Below, in pieces: positions 60,851 through 64,000 of a DNA stretch of 64,000 bases. The notes under the pieces are model-generated. The model was not told where the DNA came from. It searched no databases and was given only the letters and a program-made list of their open reading frames with translations. The DNA comes from Triglochin maritima (lineage: Eukaryota > Streptophyta > Magnoliopsida > Alismatales > Juncaginaceae): the NCBI GenBank assembly GCA_963682175.1, contig OY821771.1, positions 39,638,201 to 39,702,200 of the forward strand. Reading direction: 5' to 3'. How positions within the stretch are numbered: position 1 is the stretch's first letter; every line of letters starts with the position of its first letter. Made by a program: the position numbers and the translations under genes.

Positions 60851-62045
60851 CTACAGATATCCTTGTGCTTTAGCCCACTCCTTGAGTTCAGCAAGTGTTT
60901 CTTTATCGAACTCGTCCTTGTTTTCCTTCTTCATTAGAGCGAAGAGGACATCAAGTTTCTTGCTGTTCAGTTCCCTTTGGAAATTCGCCTCAACTTCGAT
61001 GCGTTTTCTCTCCATCCGTTCTTCGTAACGCAAATACTTTTCCTCTTTCACTTTTGCGCTATATTCAATTTGTTTCCCCAGTTCTAACATATCAGGATCA
61101 AGTTGTGCCTGAAATTGTTGTTTCCCCTTCTTTTTTTTTGGCTTTTTTAACACCTTCAGGACGAGGACATGTTTCGAACACCATTTCATCTGCTGACGGT
61201 GTTGCATTACTCCCATCGTCGTCGGTGCTTTTTCTTTTCCCGCTGGTAAAACTCTCCGGACTTTCTGCAACGACGTTTCCGGTGGGAAGTCCAAGCGCAA
61301 CAGACTCCCATTTAGGGTACCTGCGTAACAAAAGCCAAACATGCATGAATTGAAATTTGGCGTTGTGTGTTCGTTCGTAGATGATGTGTGCTTCATGGAT
61401 GACATCGTCCTCGTTGTAACCGCTTCTCTTCCTCCGCACCGCCTGGTCGAAGCAACCGACCCATTGGTTCACAGATGACAATGTACGCCTCCATCGCCCC
61501 TTCAAAGATTCATCGTTACGCTCTACTACACCTGGCTCGCCTGAGTCATTGTAGATGCGCTCCACACGTTTCCAGAAGGACTTCATTTTTTGGTTTGTCC
61601 CAACCACAGCATCGCCACTGACAGCCATGTAAGCCGAGACGAGTCGTTGATCCTCTTGTGCGGACCACGATTTTTGTGACCTCATCGTCGCGGTTTTGCG
61701 TGTTCCCTCGGTCGCGGTTTCGTCATTCACATCAGCTGTATAGCGGCTTGCATTTCCACTACTTTCGTCACTTAGGAGGCGAGTATACATACTCATTGGG
61801 AATTGGGTTTGCCCTTCTTCCTGAGTTGGCGGTTGGTATTGATTGTGTGGGTAGAACCCTGGGTGTGGTAAAAATTGGCTTTGGTGGGACGGGTGGAATC
61901 CTGGTTGTGTGGTAAATTGACTTTGGTATAACGGGTGGAATCCTGGTTGTGGAACATTTTGGTAAGGGAAAAAGTGTTGGCTTGGGGGTGGACGACGTGG
62001 AGATCGTCGGTAATCTGGTGAACCATTGCCTTCTGAAGATGACAT
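60851..62045 (-). pseudogene. Harbinger accessory protein (SANT/Myb-like plus coiled C-terminus), single frameshift
   Basis: Starts at 62045. Residues 34-66 hold three PGFHP...QSQF repeats. Residues 126-195 form a SANT/Myb-like trihelix (SQKSWSAQEDQRLVSAYM, FWKRVERIYND, SLKGRWRRT), followed by FMHVWLLLRRYPKWES. The reading then shifts: the first frame stops at 61098, while the conserved C-terminal part (DPDMLELGKQIEYSAKVKEE, charged coiled coil) continues in another frame to 60851. The switch lies in a run of nine A (61131-61139 on the plus strand as T), so one base has been gained or lost. The two parts together would give about 397 aa. In Harbinger elements this protein binds DNA and brings the transposase to the ends. 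Only the one homopolymer break is seen, so an assembly error is possible. Confidence 0.85.
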
Positions 62046-62133
62046 TGTGAGTAGAGAGTAGAGGTGAGTAGAGAATTATTGTGGAAGAAGTAAGATTGGA
62101 ATAAAGGTGAGTAGAGAATATATATTGAAGTAG

Positions 62134-62480
62134 TCACGCGCGTACTGTAGGTTCTCGATCCAATCGTCTCGTCTTTTGTGAGTCACGCGCATACTGTAGC
62201 TCCTCGATGCCATAGAAGTCCAAGCCTCGATCCAATCGTCTCGTCTTTTGTTAGTCACGCGCATACTGTAGCTCCTCGATGTCATAGAAGTCCAAGCCTC
62301 GATCCAATCGTCTCGTCTTTTGTTAGTCACGCGCATACTGTAGCTCCTCGATGCCATAGAAGTCCAAGCCTCGATCCACTCGTCTCGTCTTTTGTGAGTC
62401 ACGCGCATACTGTAGCTCCTCGATGCCATAGAAGTCCAAGTCTGGATCCACCCGTCTCGTCTTTTGCGCGCATACTGTAG
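62134..62480. repeat. 72-bp tandem repeat, about 5 copies, with TCACGCGCATACTGTAG
   Basis: TCACGCG starts at 62183, 62255, 62327 and 62399 (exactly 72 bp apart), with partial copies at 62134 and about 62464. Units are over 90% identical. The array lies directly upstream of the minus-strand SANT-like gene. Frames reading MASRSYSMRVT... are products of the repeat. Confidence 0.95.
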
Positions 62481-63155
62481 GTCCTAAATTTGAAATTTAT
62501 TAATTTGTGGTTTTCTAAATTTTAATAATATTTTCGTATTTATTAATTAAATGTTATTTAAAAACGAATGAATTGTTGATATTAAATTATTACGATAATG
62601 ATTATTAATATATTTTGTTGATTGTTGAAAGAGTTTTGGAGAGAAGAATAAAAATAATGACGTGGCAACAAATACTGTAGCGTGACTATGTGAATTGGGT
62701 AATGGTTAAGGATTTTGTAGGGGGATTGGTTTGTGCTGACGTGGCAGAGAGAGAAGCTGACGTGGCTGAGAGAGAAAGCAGGGCGCCTGGGAACTGCCCG
62801 GGCGCTGTTAAGGATGCTCTTACTAGAGCTCACCTAGGATAGCAAAGTGTTTTGATATCACATCAACACGCTGACTTCCTAGTTTTTTTTTCTTCTCATT
62901 TTTAATTTTCCAAAATTAAAATTAATTATATAACAAAAATTATTTATCATAAATTATTATAATTAAATGTGAATATTTACGAAAATGTAATAATCAACCA
63001 AAAAATTACTGAACTGCTATTCGTCGCCGTAAAACTACTTAAATCGCCCGTAAGATTACCATTTTGCCCCTCTACACTTTCTACTAATATAACTCCTCAT
63101 TTCACTCTTTTAACACAACTTTCTCTTCATATCACTCTTCTATTCACCACATAAG

Positions 63156-64000
63156 ATGTCTCGGAGTCCAGGAAAAGAACCAGCGGAGACCCCTGACTAC
63201 TCACATCTGGTAAATTACCTTGTTTATTTCAATTAATTTAAAAAAAAACATTTTTGAGTCGGGCGTCCGAGGGAGACGCCCGACCCAACGAGAGGGCGGT
63301 CGCGGAAACTGCCCGGGCGCTGTTAAGGATGCTCTTACCACGTAGGGTAGGCGTCTTCCGCAGACGCCCGGGTTTTTTTTTTTAAAATTGATTATAAATT
63401 GTGATAAAATTGAAATAAATTGAATATTATGTTAATAATGAGTTAAATTAGTTTAGTAAATCGTTTATTAATTGTAAAATGTGATAAATAAAAAATAAAT
63501 TGATTATTATGTTAGTAATTAGTTGTGTACGATTTTAGTAAAGAATTATTGAATAATTGTGATAATTGCTAAATAAATTGATTATTAAGTTACTAATTAG
63601 TTTAATTATTTTAGTAAAATCATTAACAAATTTGTATTTTTAAATTGAATTAATAGTCATCGGGTTACCGTGGAGGAAAAGGGAAATCAATTCCTTTACG
63701 CGCGGTACGTAGTATAGCAGACGAGTCAGGTCCTCGACATCCACGTACACGTGGTATTTCTGCTTCAGTTAGGAGAGAGAGAGATCTGTTACGTCGTCGT
63801 CAGACACCTAGAGAGTCTTTCGACGACGAGGATGATTCAGATGAGGCGAGGAGTCACGACGACAGTGACGATGGGGGCCGATACGACTTGGGGCCACAGG
63901 AGGAGGCGGTACATCAGTCTGGTCGAGGACGGGGGCGACACGGTGGTCCTTCAGCTGAGTGGGTCATTAGGAAGGATCGAGGTGGACGGTTTGTGACCGG
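63156..64000 (+). CDS. MULE-encoded protein, N-terminal part (possible plant mobile domain type)
   Basis: Exon 1 63156-63209 (MSRSPGKEPAETPDYSHL) and exon 2 from 63657 (SSGYRGGKGKS...) join in phase across a GT-AG intron and stay open to the last base. The visible 132 residues are disordered: basic SR/RG-rich, then an acidic FDDEDDSDEARSHDDSDDGG stretch, then SGRGRGRHGGPSAEWVIRK. The folded domain would start beyond the window. Linkers like this precede the plant mobile domain (MAIN-like) in proteins carried by some Mutator-like elements, so that is my guess; a MULE transposase is the alternative. The intron holds palindromic GACGCC sequence and a stray Harbinger end. Confidence 0.6.
63256..63282. 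repeat. Perfect 10-bp-arm hairpin in the MULE intron
   Basis: GTCGGGCGTC and GACGCCCGAC enclose a 7-base loop. Same GACGCC motif as the hairpin arrays at 7877 and 8511. Confidence 0.9.
63307..63338. repeat. Orphan Harbinger terminal sequence (32 bp) inside the MULE intron
   Basis: Identical over 32 bp to the right end plus target site of the element at 60469 (62792-62823). No left end or body of such an element adjoins it. Confidence 0.92.

Larger units (their letters stand above)
60469..62819 (-). mobile_element. Harbinger-type element carrying only a SANT-like gene
   Basis: About 2351 bp. The right end inverted reads GAGCATCCTTAACAGCGCCC and is followed by TTA (62820-62822). The left end GAGCACCCGTTAATTTACG (60469) matches it with changes, but the three bases before it are ACT, so the TTA duplication is lost or the left end is slightly off. 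Just inside the right end are two GCTGACGTGGC(A/T)GAGAGA repeats and a CCCGGGCG palindrome, as in the element at 30680. It encodes the SANT/NAM-associated protein on the minus strand and no transposase. Confidence 0.8.
62955..64000 (+). mobile_element. Mutator-like element, left part (runs off the window)
   Basis: The terminus AAAAAATTACTGAACTGCT...CGTCGCCGTAAAACTAC (62998-63040) matches the ends of the element at 7660-9010 and continues with AAATCGCCC and ATTACCATTTTGCCC. A coding first exon follows at the same distance as in the deleted relative. The right end is not in the window. Confidence 0.7.

Noticed and set aside
62076..62480. Plus- and minus-strand frames of 100-117 codons with repeating MASRSYSMRVT-like units
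   Set aside because: Direct products of the 72-bp tandem repeat upstream of the SANT-like gene.

Overview
The window is nuclear DNA of a flowering plant, almost certainly a eudicot. The evidence is the gene content (an LRR receptor-like kinase with split exons, a plant-type L-asparaginase, the plant RNA polymerase subunit 3), GT-AG introns, an AT-rich background and many plant transposon families. I cannot name the species. There are no operons, CRISPR arrays or convincing RNA genes.

Three host genes are supported with exon structures. An LRR receptor-like pseudokinase lies on the minus strand at 2405-5434 (3 exons, 780 aa). A potassium-dependent-type isoaspartyl peptidase/L-asparaginase lies at 40062-43029 (4 exons, 328 aa). 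NRPB3, the third-largest subunit of RNA polymerase II and IV/V, lies at 49969-56888 (3 exons, 323 aa, 3.7 kb first intron with several insertions). No host gene was recognised in the 34 kb between the first two.

Most of the rest is mobile DNA. In order: a solo LTR with a 5-bp target-site duplication (20-1575); a non-autonomous Mutator-like element built of hairpin arrays (about 7660-9010); a Harbinger-like MITE (10144-10652); a copia gag-protease relic (13930-14395); a 5'-truncated RTE-clade LINE (15475-17464); a second LTR of a different lineage on the minus strand (18259-20179); a hAT-type MITE with a perfect 8-bp duplication (28039-28544); a foldback Mutator-type MITE with a 9-bp duplication (29844-30372); a Harbinger element with an intact transposase (30680-32967); a decayed copia element nested in a hAT-like MITE (34239-39181); a second decayed copia element with paired LTRs (44211-49720); a SINE and other insertions in NRPB3 intron 1; a Harbinger-type element carrying only the SANT/Myb-like partner gene (60469-62819); and the start of a Mutator-like element with an open N-terminal reading frame that runs off the window (about 62955-64000).

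The most interesting result is the pair of Harbinger elements. One has only the transposase, the other only the SANT-like accessory gene (now with a homopolymer frameshift). They share terminal repeats, a subterminal GCTGACGTGGCAGAGAGA repeat and promoter-proximal arrays of a TCACGCG motif. This looks like a transposition system whose two genes have been split over separate elements. A second notable result is that two unrelated LTRs both carry dense arrays of the palindrome CGGTCGACCG, in one of them as doublets about 20 bp apart.
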